This document shows positions 1 through 6,514 of a DNA stretch of 26,001 nt, one piece after another. How positions within the stretch are numbered: position 1 is the first letter of the stretch; each line of letters starts with the position of its first letter. Made by a program: the position numbers and the translations under genes. The stretch lies in the IMG/VR virus record IMGVR_UViG_3300021964_000448, positions 1 through 26,001 of that record. The stretch is one strand, 5' to 3'. The stretch comes from a virus. Below the pieces are notes generated by a model, which was given only the letters and a program-made list of their open reading frames with translations, did not search any database and was not told where the DNA came from.

Positions 1-228
1 GATACAAGTTTCGATGCCATAGGCTTTGATCTCTTTCTCGAGGGCTTCGGAGCATATCTCCCCAGCCATGTTTGCGTTTAATCCTTCGAGCATACCATTG
101 TAGTACTCGACTGTCGTTAGGTCGTCGTCCATGTCAGCTTCACGCTTCAGGAACTCCACCAACTTAACGGCAGAATCTAAGGTTACTCCGCCGAGTAGTC
201 CTCGGTCAATTGTTGGTTTCCGGCTCAT
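1..228 (-). CDS. Hypothetical protein, 3' end outside window
   Basis: An open frame of 76 codons begins at the ATG at 228-226 and is still open at position 1, so the C-terminus lies outside the window. The visible protein starts MSRKPTIDRGLLGG, is mixed-charge and mostly helical in character, and contains the stretch FLKREADMDDDLTTVEYYNG. The start overlaps the stop of the upstream gene as ATGA, the arrangement of translationally coupled genes. It is the last visible gene of the leftward replication operon. I do not recognise the family and assign no function. Confidence 0.7.
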   Translation of the reverse strand, partial: MSRKPTIDRGLLGGVTLDSAVKLVEFLKREADMDDDLTTVEYYNGMLEGLNANMAGEICSEALEKEIKAYGIETCI

Positions 229-506
229 ACCTCTGCTCTCAGTTGTTTAGTTTTAAAAAAGCCATCGTAGTCAGGGTACTCAGAGTGAAAGTGACGTGCG
301 TAGTAAGCGCGGTGGTTGTTACTCAACTTAAACGACTTATCGTTTGTTTCGATGTCCGTGTGCCACCGGATACGTTCAAAGATAGCGTTTACACTGTAGT
401 GCTTACGCCCGGTTTTAATTACGTCAAATGTGAATTTTAAGAAGAGCTCCCATACTTTGGGATTTTCTTCATGAAACTCGTAGAATCTTTCTTGCAGTTT
501 ATTCAT
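225..506 (-). CDS. Conserved phage protein of unknown function (93 aa)
   Basis: The 93-aa product begins MNKLQERFYEFHEENPKVWE and contains HYSVNAIFERIRWHTDIE followed by NNHRAYYARHF and a YPDYDGFF ending. This pattern (ENPxVWELF, HYS, IRWxT, YYAR, GFF) is familiar from small proteins found in many phage and prophage genomes, whose function I do not know. A GAGGAGA ribosome-binding site lies just upstream of the ATG at 506. The start overlaps the preceding gene by 8 nt and the stop overlaps the next start as ATGA, so it sits inside the leftward operon. There are no membrane segments and no Cys cluster. The aromatic and basic residues could suit nucleic-acid binding, but that is a guess. Confidence 0.85.
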   Translation of the reverse strand: MNKLQERFYEFHEENPKVWELFLKFTFDVIKTGRKHYSVNAIFERIRWHTDIETNDKSFKLSNNHRAYYARHFHSEYPDYDGFFKTKQLRAEV

Positions 507-705
507 TGTCTCTCCTCAGTGAAGGGTCGAGAGAATAATCAGTGTTATTCTCATCGGTAGCTTTTTCGAGTAGGGATACTAGCCCCATCTCCACGAGAAG
601 TCGAGTCGCTTCGGTGGTTGTATCGATTTTGAATGTTGCAGAACCATCTTCGTGCTCTACCATGTCACTCACGGTGATGAGTACATCTTTTTCTAAGTCT
701 TTCAT
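499..705 (-). CDS. Small acidic hypothetical protein (68 aa)
   Basis: A 68-aa product beginning MKDLEKDVLITVSDMVEHED, rich in Asp and Glu, with no Cys and no membrane segment. The segment DMVEHEDGSATFKID resembles short phage proteins of unknown role. GGGAG lies upstream of the ATG at 705, and the start overlaps the stop of the upstream gene as ATGA. It shares the GAACACATG start context with the next gene upstream (start 893), which suggests matched translation signals within the operon. Function unknown. Confidence 0.75.
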   Translation of the reverse strand: MKDLEKDVLITVSDMVEHEDGSATFKIDTTTEATRLLVEMGLVSLLEKATDENNTDYSLDPSLRRDNE

Positions 706-893
706 GTGTTCTCAATCTCCCACTGTACATACTCTTGAGGTACCATGTACTGTTCTAACACGAGGCGTACTGCCGCCTGAAATTTTTCCACGTCCTCACA
801 CTCAAACAGGGGGTCAGTGCAGTGCCGATGTAACTCCTGCAACTCTGCCACCATGATACTGCTAAATGTTTCATCTGATAGTTCGATATTCAT
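702..893 (-). CDS. Small hypothetical protein (63 aa)
   Basis: A 63-aa, Glu-rich, mostly helical protein beginning MNIELSDETFSSIMVAELQE with two Cys residues. The upstream GGAGAAGA is a good ribosome-binding site for the ATG at 893. The stop overlaps the start of the following gene by 4 nt. A 39-nt gap separates it from the HTH gene upstream. No family is recognised; its place in the operon suggests an accessory role in early or replication metabolism. Confidence 0.7.
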   Translation of the reverse strand: MNIELSDETFSSIMVAELQELHRHCTDPLFECEDVEKFQAAVRLVLEQYMVPQEYVQWEIENT

Positions 894-932
894 GTGTTCT
901 TCTCCATTCGGAAGTCCATTTGCATAGGAATA

Positions 933-1202
933 CTATGCATTTCCCCACGGTTTCGTAATCATCCAGTGACCCAAGGGTACCACACCATGCCACCGCGTGT
1001 CAAAGTCTCCTCGACGTGGTCTGCCACCAAAAGCATTTGCTCGCTTTTCTAAGCCGAGTTCCTCGCGGTGTCTACATACGTATTGCGTAATTGCACTCGG
1101 CCTGCGTTTTAGGTAAACAGCGATCTTGTTAGACGACACGCCTTCCTTCCACATCTTGACTAATGTAGCCACGTCTTTTTCAGTCCACGTACTAATACCC
1201 AT
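933..1202 (-). CDS. Small HTH DNA-binding protein, GcrA/SANT-like
   Basis: I start the protein at the ATG at 1202 (89 aa) and not at an upstream codon at 1253, because GGGAGGAAC lies immediately before it. The N-terminus, MGISTWTEKDVATLVKMWKE then GVSSNKIAVYL and AITQYVCRHREELGL, follows the layout of GcrA-like or Myb/SANT-type helix-turn-helix domains: a WT-x(3)-V-x-L-x(3)-W start, a short turn and a recognition helix. The C-terminal third is basic, then Trp-rich (DTRWHGVVPLGHW). It overlaps the exonuclease gene by 11 nt and so belongs to the leftward operon. A role as transcriptional regulator or accessory DNA binder is inferred from the fold; the target is unknown. Confidence 0.75.
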   Translation of the reverse strand: MGISTWTEKDVATLVKMWKEGVSSNKIAVYLKRRPSAITQYVCRHREELGLEKRANAFGGRPRRGDFDTRWHGVVPLGHWMITKPWGNA

Positions 1203-1743
1203 ATAGTTCCTCCCATGTTGTCTGGTACTTGTCCTTAATCTGTTTATTGGCAACTTCCCATGTCGCCTGCACGTCTGCTATCCCGTACTCCTCTACGATC
1301 TCCCACGGAATCTCCGCAAATGTCTTGCCGCTCTTGAGATAATCCGTCGTGAGGTCTTTCTTCTTTTCAGTAACCTCATACCTTTTCGCGAGGGCCTCGA
1401 GTGAGAGTGGCCACTTACGTGCTCTCGCAAGTAGGTACTCAGCCACCATAGTATCGTAGACAGGTCCATCATACTCGAATCCACACTCCCGTATCCAGCT
1501 CAAATCAAACTTAATGTTGTGCCCTACAATAACATCAGCGTCTGCTAAGTCGCTACGAAACTTCTCGATAGCATCGAGGTCTGGCCTCTTCTCGTCGTGA
1601 TACACGCAAGCGTATTCCACAGGCAAATCGTTAGTCTTCCAGCCGATGGATACGAGATTGTTACCGAAGTAAGGTAGCGGTGTGTGACCACCGTTGGGTT
1701 TATCTTTGTGGGTCGTCTCTACGTCAAAGGTCAGTATGTTCAT
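1192..1743 (-). CDS. Stand-alone 3'-5' exonuclease (DEDDy, PolA-type proofreading domain)
   Basis: This 183-aa protein matches the proofreading exonuclease domain of family A DNA polymerases. Motif Exo I is FDVET with D7 and E9; Exo II is GHNIKFDLSW with D80; Exo III is YGIAD with Y153 and D157, which places it in the DEDDy class. The PVYDTMVAEYLL and LSLEALAKRY segments are also typical. The family removes mismatched 3' ends using two metal ions. No polymerase domain follows, so the exonuclease is encoded separately; a split polymerase gene would be expected to the left of the window. The start overlaps the HNH endonuclease stop as ATGA. Its position downstream of primase and helicase supports a role in phage DNA replication. 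Confidence 0.9.
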   Translation of the reverse strand: MNILTFDVETTHKDKPNGGHTPLPYFGNNLVSIGWKTNDLPVEYACVYHDEKRPDLDAIEKFRSDLADADVIVGHNIKFDLSWIRECGFEYDGPVYDTMVAEYLLARARKWPLSLEALAKRYEVTEKKKDLTTDYLKSGKTFAEIPWEIVEEYGIADVQATWEVANKQIKDKYQTTWEELYGY

Positions 1744-2240
1744 CCTAAGAATCCTAATCTTGCAAGTCTCTTGAGCAATTTAGTACCAGAGTCGCGGTAA
1801 GCTTTTGCCATTTCTTTATCCTCAAATGTTCCTAAATGGATATCTTTTCCATGTACTCTGACACGCGCAATCCACTTCCCGCTAGGTTGTAAGTAAACCC
1901 CTTGGTCTTCTCCATAGTTTCGGTTTAACGCTTGCATTAAGGGGGACGCCCATTCACAGTTTTCTATGTTGTAATCCCCAGACCCGTCAATTCTGTCGAT
2001 AGACCAGCCTATATGAGGGCACATACCCATATCATCTACAAACTTTTCAAAAGAATCAGCCCACTCCTCACAAACTTTGATGCCTTTTGCTTTATAGTAT
2101 GGGTACAGGCTAGGGTGATCAGAGGCACACCTCGTCCTCATATTTTTCCAGCTATTATATGTGCTCCAAAGGGGATTAAACCCCTCCGTTTTATTCCAAT
2201 CTATTACATGAGTCCTATATTTGTATGGTTTATTAGCCAT
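1740..2240 (-). CDS. HNH homing-type endonuclease with AP2 DNA-binding domain
   Basis: I start at the ATG at 2240 (166 aa), preceded by GGAG six bases upstream; an in-frame start at 2255 would add five residues. The N-terminal half has the HNH pattern common in phages: WSTYNSWKNMRTRC, then GIKVCEEW, then SIDRIDGSGDYNIENCEWAS and a QALNRN ending. The C-terminal half, GVYLQPSGKWIARVRV then IHLGTFEDKEMAKAYR, is an AP2-type DNA-binding domain. The combination is typical of free-standing homing endonucleases, which cut intron- or gene-less alleles and spread by repair. It sits between helicase and exonuclease genes, overlapping the helicase stop by 8 nt and the exonuclease start by 4 nt. It is intact and in frame with no sign of decay. 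Confidence 0.92.
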   Translation of the reverse strand: MANKPYKYRTHVIDWNKTEGFNPLWSTYNSWKNMRTRCASDHPSLYPYYKAKGIKVCEEWADSFEKFVDDMGMCPHIGWSIDRIDGSGDYNIENCEWASPLMQALNRNYGEDQGVYLQPSGKWIARVRVHGKDIHLGTFEDKEMAKAYRDSGTKLLKRLARLGFLG

Positions 2241-3516
2241 TAAAAACTCCTTCACTATCTAGCTCCGCCGCATCACGCTGGGCTTCTTTGTACTGTGCCG
2301 TGTGCATGTCCATCCTTACATCCACAGTGCCATGCCAACCATTCTGCTTGTTCTTCGAGATACAGAGGTGACGTAGGCCATCTCTCCCTTGATCATCATT
2401 ACGCTTGCCTATCCCGATGATGAGGTCAGCCTCGCCGGCTTTACCTGTCTTCGAGTTGTCAAGGTACTGGTACTCAATTGCGTACATACCATCCGCTTCT
2501 GCCGAAGCCTGTGAAACTCCCCATACGAGACACTTGTTTCTCTTCGCTATCTCCCGAGCCTGTAGGTAGATCTCCTTTAACTTCTCATCACCTCGGTTAA
2601 ACTTACCTCCTATCTTTACCTTGTCGAGTTGGTCAATGAAGATGACGTCCGGCTTGTTAATCTTGCACCAGTCATCAATCTCCTGAATGGTCGTTCCAAC
2701 GCAGTCAAGAACATGTAGGCGGTTGCCGATCTTGCTCCGCCATACTTCCGCAAGTTCACTACGCCGTTCACTGAGTGCTTCCCGCGTAGCTTCAAAGAAG
2801 CTCTGGATGATACGTAGTTTAGTTCGTACAGCCGGCTCTTCGTTTCCCCAAACCGCAACGGTAAAGCCCTGCTCGAGGAACTTCTTAGCGAGGAAAGATG
2901 TGAACGTAGTCTTGCCCGTCTCCGGTCTCGCAAAGATGATTCCAAAATGTCCTCGATCCAAACCCGGAACGTGGTCGGACAACGGTTTCCAGTCGAATGG
3001 AAAATCGGGAGTAATCGAAAGGGAGTCCAGAAGCTCTTCGAGTCCCATGTCCACCGCCGTGTAGGTCGTCTTCTCACCGAGCGAATCCTCCGCTGTACTC
3101 TCAATGAGTCGTTTGAGTTCTCCAAATTCATTGGACTTCCCTAAGAATATGTCGATGGATAATTCAGAGATGACACGTGCGCGATGTCGCATCCACAAAT
3201 CACGTATCACTCTCTCCTGTAGATCGATGTTTGTGCCGATCTTGTCGTCAAGCGTGTAGAAAAGCTCCCAGTACCGATATCGAGTACTGTCGGGTAGGGC
3301 GGGGTGCAAGGTGTCGTAATAAGCCTGTAGCTCGCTCGAGGTTAAGTCTGACTCATACTTTGAGTGGGCGTCGACGAGAGCTTGCCAAATGGAGGCCCAC
3401 TCACCTTCAAACATATCCCGCGTGAGGATATTTTTTACCCGATCATAACACTCCTGCCGTAAGCAGAAGGAAATGATCTTACATTCCAGCGATTGCTGAT
3501 CTGATTGTTCGTTCAC
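2233..3516 (-). CDS. Replicative DNA helicase, DnaB-like
   Basis: A protein of about 427 aa with an N-terminal helical domain of roughly 130 residues and a RecA-like C-terminal motor. Walker A is ARPETGKTT, with the GKT near residue 203 (numbered from 3522); Walker B is DVIFID near 292-297. SQAS (around 337) and ADLIIGIGKRND with LCISKNKQNG match later DnaB motifs. The family unwinds the fork 5'-3' on the lagging strand. Two GTG starts exist: 3522 is only 2 nt from GGAGA, while 3516 has ideal 8-nt spacing, so I prefer 3516. It overlaps the primase gene by 38 nt, so the two are likely co-translated. They look like the two halves of a T7 gp4-type primase-helicase encoded as separate polypeptides. 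Confidence 0.92.
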   Translation of the reverse strand: MNEQSDQQSLECKIISFCLRQECYDRVKNILTRDMFEGEWASIWQALVDAHSKYESDLTSSELQAYYDTLHPALPDSTRYRYWELFYTLDDKIGTNIDLQERVIRDLWMRHRARVISELSIDIFLGKSNEFGELKRLIESTAEDSLGEKTTYTAVDMGLEELLDSLSITPDFPFDWKPLSDHVPGLDRGHFGIIFARPETGKTTFTSFLAKKFLEQGFTVAVWGNEEPAVRTKLRIIQSFFEATREALSERRSELAEVWRSKIGNRLHVLDCVGTTIQEIDDWCKINKPDVIFIDQLDKVKIGGKFNRGDEKLKEIYLQAREIAKRNKCLVWGVSQASAEADGMYAIEYQYLDNSKTGKAGEADLIIGIGKRNDDQGRDGLRHLCISKNKQNGWHGTVDVRMDMHTAQYKEAQRDAAELDSEGVFNG

Positions 3517-4252
3517 GTTCACTATCTCCGAGAGATTTAAGGTCTTTCTCCAGCATCAACATGCTGGCACGGGTAAAACTAGAGATGGTTCTCATCATTG
3601 TCAAGGCTTTATCTGTCGCATCCTTATCGAGAGCAACAACTACACGACTAAACTCTGACAAGTCCTGCATGTGTTCATCACGTAGGCTTGTACCCAAGAG
3701 AGCGTAGCCTGTCACCCAGTCTGAGATGCTGATGGCTGAGGGTATATCTTCGACTACGAAGGCAATGTCGGACGTGCCGATGCGGAAGCCACCACGGTAG
3801 TTTCCGTAACGATACCACTTAGGGCGTTGCCCTATCATCGAGCGGCCTGCCCCATCGACGAGGTTGCCATTCTTATCGTGGATTGCGTACACAAGTCTGC
3901 TCTTTATGACATCGAAGTAGATATCGTCATATCGTCCGGATGTGTTGACTGTCTCGGTGTAAATCCGCCCGATCTCTGGGATCTGGCGTGACCACGACTT
4001 GGGTTTCTCGAAAGGTACACTTTGCTCAGTTGGTTGAGTACGTTTACTCAGTATGCTGTGTACATTGTCACGGGTGATGCGGCGGTCAGTCCGTCCTCTC
4101 ACGTCGCAGTCCGCATGGAAACAATTCCAGAGGAGTTGTCCGTTATCATTCGACACCGAGAATGTGTTACGGTGTCCGCACTCAGGACAGTTCATACGTT
4201 TAGACTGTCCGTTGTGTAGGCCGAAGGATTCGGCATACTCTTTGATGTTCAT
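3479..4252 (-). CDS. DNA primase (zinc finger + TOPRIM)
   Basis: The 257-aa protein has an N-terminal zinc ribbon, CPECGHRNTFSV followed by LLWNCFHADC (Cys near 22, 25, 44 and 49), as in T7 gp4-type primases. A TOPRIM core follows: FVVEDIPSAISISDW supplies the catalytic Glu and VVVALDKDATDKAL the metal-binding DxD. Such primases lay down short RNA primers for lagging-strand synthesis and work with the helicase encoded immediately downstream. It is the first gene of the leftward operon. No classical ribosome-binding site is seen; instead a GGGGG run and the small hairpin GGCTTTTAGCC (4254-4264) lie just before the ATG. It is shorter than bacterial DnaG because the helicase-interaction domain is absent. 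Confidence 0.92.
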   Translation of the reverse strand: MNIKEYAESFGLHNGQSKRMNCPECGHRNTFSVSNDNGQLLWNCFHADCDVRGRTDRRITRDNVHSILSKRTQPTEQSVPFEKPKSWSRQIPEIGRIYTETVNTSGRYDDIYFDVIKSRLVYAIHDKNGNLVDGAGRSMIGQRPKWYRYGNYRGGFRIGTSDIAFVVEDIPSAISISDWVTGYALLGTSLRDEHMQDLSEFSRVVVALDKDATDKALTMMRTISSFTRASMLMLEKDLKSLGDSERERTIRSAIAGM

Positions 4253-4288
4253 AGGCTAAAAGCCCCCGTTGTTTTGATAACATGGCGT

Positions 4289-4316
4289 ATTGTACATAAA
4301 AAATAAAAACTGACAA
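4289..4316 (-). promoter_or_regulatory. Leftward promoter for the replication operon
   Basis: Read on the minus strand, TTGTCA (4316-4311), a 16-nt A/T-only-rich spacer and TACAAT (4294-4289) form a good sigma70-type promoter. It lies about 37 nt upstream of the primase ATG at 4252. The first of three AAAACTGACA repeats covers its -35 box, so a factor binding the repeats could control it. Confidence 0.65.
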
Positions 4317-4364
4317 CATCCTCAAAAAAAAAACTGACAGCCTTCTCAAAAAAAACTGACAGCA
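4306..4364 (+). repeat. Three AAAACTGACA direct repeats (left cluster)
   Basis: Copies at 4306-4318, 4330-4342 and 4352-4364 share AAAACTGACA followed by ACA, GCC or GCA. Spacing is 24 and 22 bp, close to two helical turns, so all copies face the same side of the DNA. They lie between the divergent promoters. The same element recurs at 6418-6478. They are probably binding sites for a phage- or host-encoded protein controlling transcription or replication. Confidence 0.7.
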
Positions 4365-4368
4365 CTTC

Positions 4369-4397
4369 TTTACATGCACACACATCTGTGCTACAGT
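4369..4397 (+). promoter_or_regulatory. Rightward early promoter
   Basis: TTTACA (4369-4374), 17 nt, and TACAGT (4392-4397, preceded by TGC, an extended -10 feature) form a sigma70-type promoter facing the rightward small-gene operon. The downstream leader CCGATCAAC...GCCGGGGGTAAACCC...AATG matches, without gaps, the leader behind the promoter at 21078-21106. Confidence 0.65.
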
Positions 4398-4405
4398 CCG
4401 ATCAA

Positions 4406-4467
4406 CCCCTGCCGGGGGTAAACCCTCAATGCACCCCGACGACAGGCCGTCGGTTCTTCTTCCGTAA
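4406..4467 (+). promoter_or_regulatory. Structured leader with 12-codon ORF and terminator-like hairpin
   Basis: The leader has a hairpin (CCCC 4406-4409 with GGGG 4414-4417), an ATG at 4429 opening a 12-codon frame (MHPDDRPSVLLP, stop 4465-4467), and a second hairpin inside that frame (CCGACG 4436-4441 with CGTCGG 4448-4453) followed by TTCTTCTT. The ATG is at the same distance from the promoter as the genuine start at 21138. The layout could be an attenuator or a leader peptide, or simply a remnant of a duplicated promoter/start unit. The stretch 4468-4556 has no other clear feature except the ribosome-binding site of the next gene. Confidence 0.4.
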
Positions 4468-4556
4468 ACAAAACATCCCTACGACCAAAGTCTAATACAA
4501 CACACAATAAAGGTTCTGTACTGTGGTGGTTCATTCACGAAACTGGAGAAGTTAAC

Positions 4557-4811
4557 GTGACAATAAAGCGCATACACATAAACCAACACAACATCAGACA
4601 CAATGCAAAAAACCCAGATGAGTTGCGGCCGGTTGTTACCGTAAAAACAAGCTTAACCAACACAAAAGGTTTTAGCGCAACTATTAACGGAGCTTGTCGC
4701 GTAGTATACTCACCAGACAAGCCGCTATCTTGTGGTGCTAAAGTTTGGATCGAGACAAAGGATACTGTCGTCGTCGATACTGGGGACGGTAATTTTACGG
4801 GAGTAATGTAA
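4557..4811 (+). CDS. Conserved small phage protein (84 aa)
   Basis: The product begins MTIKRIHINQHNIRHNAKNP (GTG start) and contains VVYSPDKPLSCGAKVWIET. The KRIHxNQH opening and the PDKPLSCGAxVWIET core recur in small proteins of many phages and some bacteria; I know no function. GGAGAA lies 8 nt upstream of the GTG, which supports this start. The stop overlaps the next gene's ATG as TAATG. It is the first protein-coding gene of the rightward early operon after the 4369 promoter. Confidence 0.85.
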   Translation: MTIKRIHINQHNIRHNAKNPDELRPVVTVKTSLTNTKGFSATINGACRVVYSPDKPLSCGAKVWIETKDTVVVDTGDGNFTGVM

Positions 4812-4993
4812 TGAAATATTATACAGACCAAGAAATACTGGATATGATCGAGAGCAAGGAAGTTACCAAGTTAGTTGCGGAGCGTTTTAACCAAAAAGAC
4901 AGAATGGTACAACACGCTCAGGAAAGACTAACCGTGGCCGCAGAACATATTGGACACCAATTTATAACCGACCTAGTACAGGAGCAATATTGA
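4811..4993 (+). CDS. Small hypothetical protein (60 aa)
   Basis: A 60-aa, highly charged, probably all-helical protein (MKYYTDQEILDMIESKEVTK) with no Cys and no membrane segment. The start overlaps the previous stop by one base and the next gene begins one base after its stop, so it is translated as part of a coupled chain. No family is recognised. Confidence 0.75.
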   Translation: MKYYTDQEILDMIESKEVTKLVAERFNQKDRMVQHAQERLTVAAEHIGHQFITDLVQEQY

Positions 4994-4994
4994 A

Positions 4995-5336
4995 ATGATT
5001 GCAGAACAATACCGAAACATTAAACCCCATTTCGTACATGCGGATCATATGCCGATGGTTTGCCGGTGGTCTTGCATCCTGTTGGATCAGGATACGGAGA
5101 ACCCACCATTCGAACCGGCGCGGTACTTTGTTGTCAATGTGTTTGCAGAAACAAAAGACGCGGTACTTAATTGTTTAGGGGAGGAGTATCCGTGGTGCGA
5201 CATTATGTACGTTGATAGAGCACTCGGTGGACACACTGACGAGGATTTCCTAGAATCATGGTTGCATTACTTTGATGCGAAAGAAGCAGTACCAGTAAGG
5301 GAAGCACCACATGGGAGGGATTATGCACACAATTGA
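4995..5336 (+). CDS. Hypothetical protein (113 aa)
   Basis: A 113-aa acidic protein with four Cys residues spread through it (VCRWSC, NCLGEEYPWC) and a central β-like segment ARYFVVNVFAETKDAVLNC. The four Cys could form a metal site or disulphides, but spacing does not match a known zinc motif. It begins one base after the previous stop. Its 3' end overlaps the 44-aa gene by 14 nt. Function unknown. Confidence 0.75.
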   Translation: MIAEQYRNIKPHFVHADHMPMVCRWSCILLDQDTENPPFEPARYFVVNVFAETKDAVLNCLGEEYPWCDIMYVDRALGGHTDEDFLESWLHYFDAKEAVPVREAPHGRDYAHN

Positions 5337-5457
5337 AAAAGTTTTTGATTTACTTGCTGATGTAGATATCGACGGCGAGTTAGTGGAAATATTTGACGAT
5401 AGTATTTGGATTAACGTAACTAATGTGGATACAAAACAAAATGATGACGATAAGTAA
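5323..5457 (+). CDS. Tiny acidic hypothetical protein (44 aa)
   Basis: A short gene with ATG at 5323 immediately after a strong GGGAGGG ribosome-binding site. The product, MHTIEKVFDLLADVDIDGEL then VEIFDDSIWINVTNVD and a DDDK end, is strongly acidic (many Asp). Overlaps of 14 nt with the gene before and about 17 nt with the gene after fit the coupled layout here. Strong acidity in a small early phage protein is sometimes seen in DNA mimics, but nothing else supports that. Confidence 0.6.
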   Translation: MHTIEKVFDLLADVDIDGELVEIFDDSIWINVTNVDTKQNDDDK

Positions 5458-5644
5458 CGAGAACAAAACGCGAGTAGATTATCTTGTGCATAAACAAGTT
5501 ACAGAAATACTTGCGTTAGTTAAACAGGCAAGCGAAAAACTTAACGACACTGGCGACGTCGAGTCTGACTCACTAGATAACGCGAGTAGTCATTTAAAGT
5601 GTGGGATTGATATGCTCGACCATTACTTGAGGGCAAACGCATGA
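5441..5644 (+). CDS. Small hypothetical protein (67 aa)
   Basis: The frame opens at 5423 but I prefer the ATG at 5441 (MMTISNENKTRVDYLVHKQV), which gives a smaller overlap with the 44-aa gene; neither start has a strong ribosome-binding site. The product is helical and charged, with one Cys and a C-terminal LDHYLRANA. The stop overlaps the next possible start as ATGA. Function unknown. Confidence 0.6.
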   Translation: MMTISNENKTRVDYLVHKQVTEILALVKQASEKLNDTGDVESDSLDNASSHLKCGIDMLDHYLRANA

Positions 5645-5880
5645 GACCCAAAACAATCCACCACCCCGAAGCACTCGCAGACTGGCGAGCAAACGACGAA
5701 AAACCATACACTTTTAGTGGAGAAACAAACAATGCAAGTACACGTGAACATAGTACGCACGACAACAAAGTTTCCAAAGAGCAAACGAAACTTGAAGGAT
5801 TACTCGCACGACGTCTTAAAGACGCCATCGAGCAAGAAACTCGGAAGCGCGGGGAGGTACGTAAAGAAGGGGAAGCTTAA
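5641..5880 (+). CDS. Possible overlapping small protein (79 aa)
   Basis: An ATG at 5641 overlaps the previous stop as ATGA and has GAGGG 7 nt upstream, so the initiation signals are good. The product (MRPKTIHHPEALADWRANDE..., charged, Ala/Glu/Lys-rich at the end) is not recognised. The difficulty is a 149-nt overlap in another frame with the GP88-like gene, unusually long here. Without it, 5645-5731 would have no gene. It may be real, or only a short coupling ORF that brings ribosomes to the next gene. Confidence 0.4.
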   Translation: MRPKTIHHPEALADWRANDEKPYTFSGETNNASTREHSTHDNKVSKEQTKLEGLLARRLKDAIEQETRKRGEVRKEGEA

Positions 5881-6418
5881 AGGGGCTGAAGTCTACACAT
5901 TAACCTTAACTGAACGAGAAACTTGCCCGCAGTCTTGCGGACACTGGGACGATTGTTACGGAAACAAGATGCCCTTTGCCCATCGCCTAGAGCATGGCCG
6001 AGAGCTTGAGGATCGTTTATTCCATGAAGTAGGGGAGAAGTGTAAGAGGGCCGCAGAGAAAGGACGCAAGGTACTGGTGCGCTTGCATGTACTCGGAGAC
6101 TTTTACAGTACCGAATATGTGTTGCTCTGGCGTACCCTCATGGTCTTAAACGAAAACCTCTATGTCTGGGGATACACGCACCACACTGCCCACACTGATT
6201 CCGATATTTACAAGGAATTGTTTACCAACCGAGTTGCTTTTCCGGAGCGGTGGTTTGTTCGTTGGTCTGATACTGGTATGCGCTTTAGTGCGAATAGTGA
6301 GGAACTCGGCACGACCGGCATAGTATGTCCGGAACAGGAGGGAAAAACTGAAGCTTGTACCACTTGTAGTCTCTGTTGGGATGCTCCCGATAAGAACATC
6401 ATCTTTAAAACGCATTAA
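5732..6418 (+). CDS. GP88-like Cys-rich phage protein
   Basis: I start at the ATG at 5732 (228 aa), with GGAG 9 nt upstream; an in-frame GTG at 5717 overlaps that site. A lysine-rich N-terminus leads to the core VYTLTLTERETCPQSCGHWD then DCYGNKMPFAHR, which I recognise from the GP88 (mycobacteriophage gene product 88-type) family. Cys occur at 65, 69 and 75 and again at 199, 209, 212 and 215 (CPEQEGKTEACTTCSLCW), a set that could hold zinc or an Fe-S cluster. VLVRLHVLGDFYS and YVWGYTHH are the other conserved-looking segments. The biochemical role of the family is not known to me. The stop codon runs straight into the right-hand repeat cluster. Confidence 0.8.
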   Translation: MQVHVNIVRTTTKFPKSKRNLKDYSHDVLKTPSSKKLGSAGRYVKKGKLKGAEVYTLTLTERETCPQSCGHWDDCYGNKMPFAHRLEHGRELEDRLFHEVGEKCKRAAEKGRKVLVRLHVLGDFYSTEYVLLWRTLMVLNENLYVWGYTHHTAHTDSDIYKELFTNRVAFPERWFVRWSDTGMRFSANSEELGTTGIVCPEQEGKTEACTTCSLCWDAPDKNIIFKTH

Positions 6419-6478
6419 AAACTGGCAACATTCTGTAAAGGAAAACTGACAACAGTCTGTAAAGGAAAACTGACAACA
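6418..6478 (+). repeat. Three AAAACTGACAACA direct repeats (right cluster)
   Basis: Copies at 6418-6430 (one mismatch, CTGGCA), 6442-6454 and 6466-6478 recur every 24 bp; the first two are followed by TTCTGTAAAGG or GTCTGTAAAGG. The sequence matches the left cluster at 4306-4364 in the same orientation. The array starts on the last base of the GP88-like stop codon, so it is fully intergenic. Such evenly phased sites look like iterons or operators. Confidence 0.75.
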
Positions 6479-6514
6479 TGGTGTATTTAATTTGCCTAGC
6501 GATAACGGTGCTTT

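Noticed and set aside
1203-1253. Upstream start for the small HTH protein
   Set aside because: It would add 17 residues with 51 more bases of overlap with the exonuclease gene; the ATG at 1202 has a strong GGGAGGAAC site.
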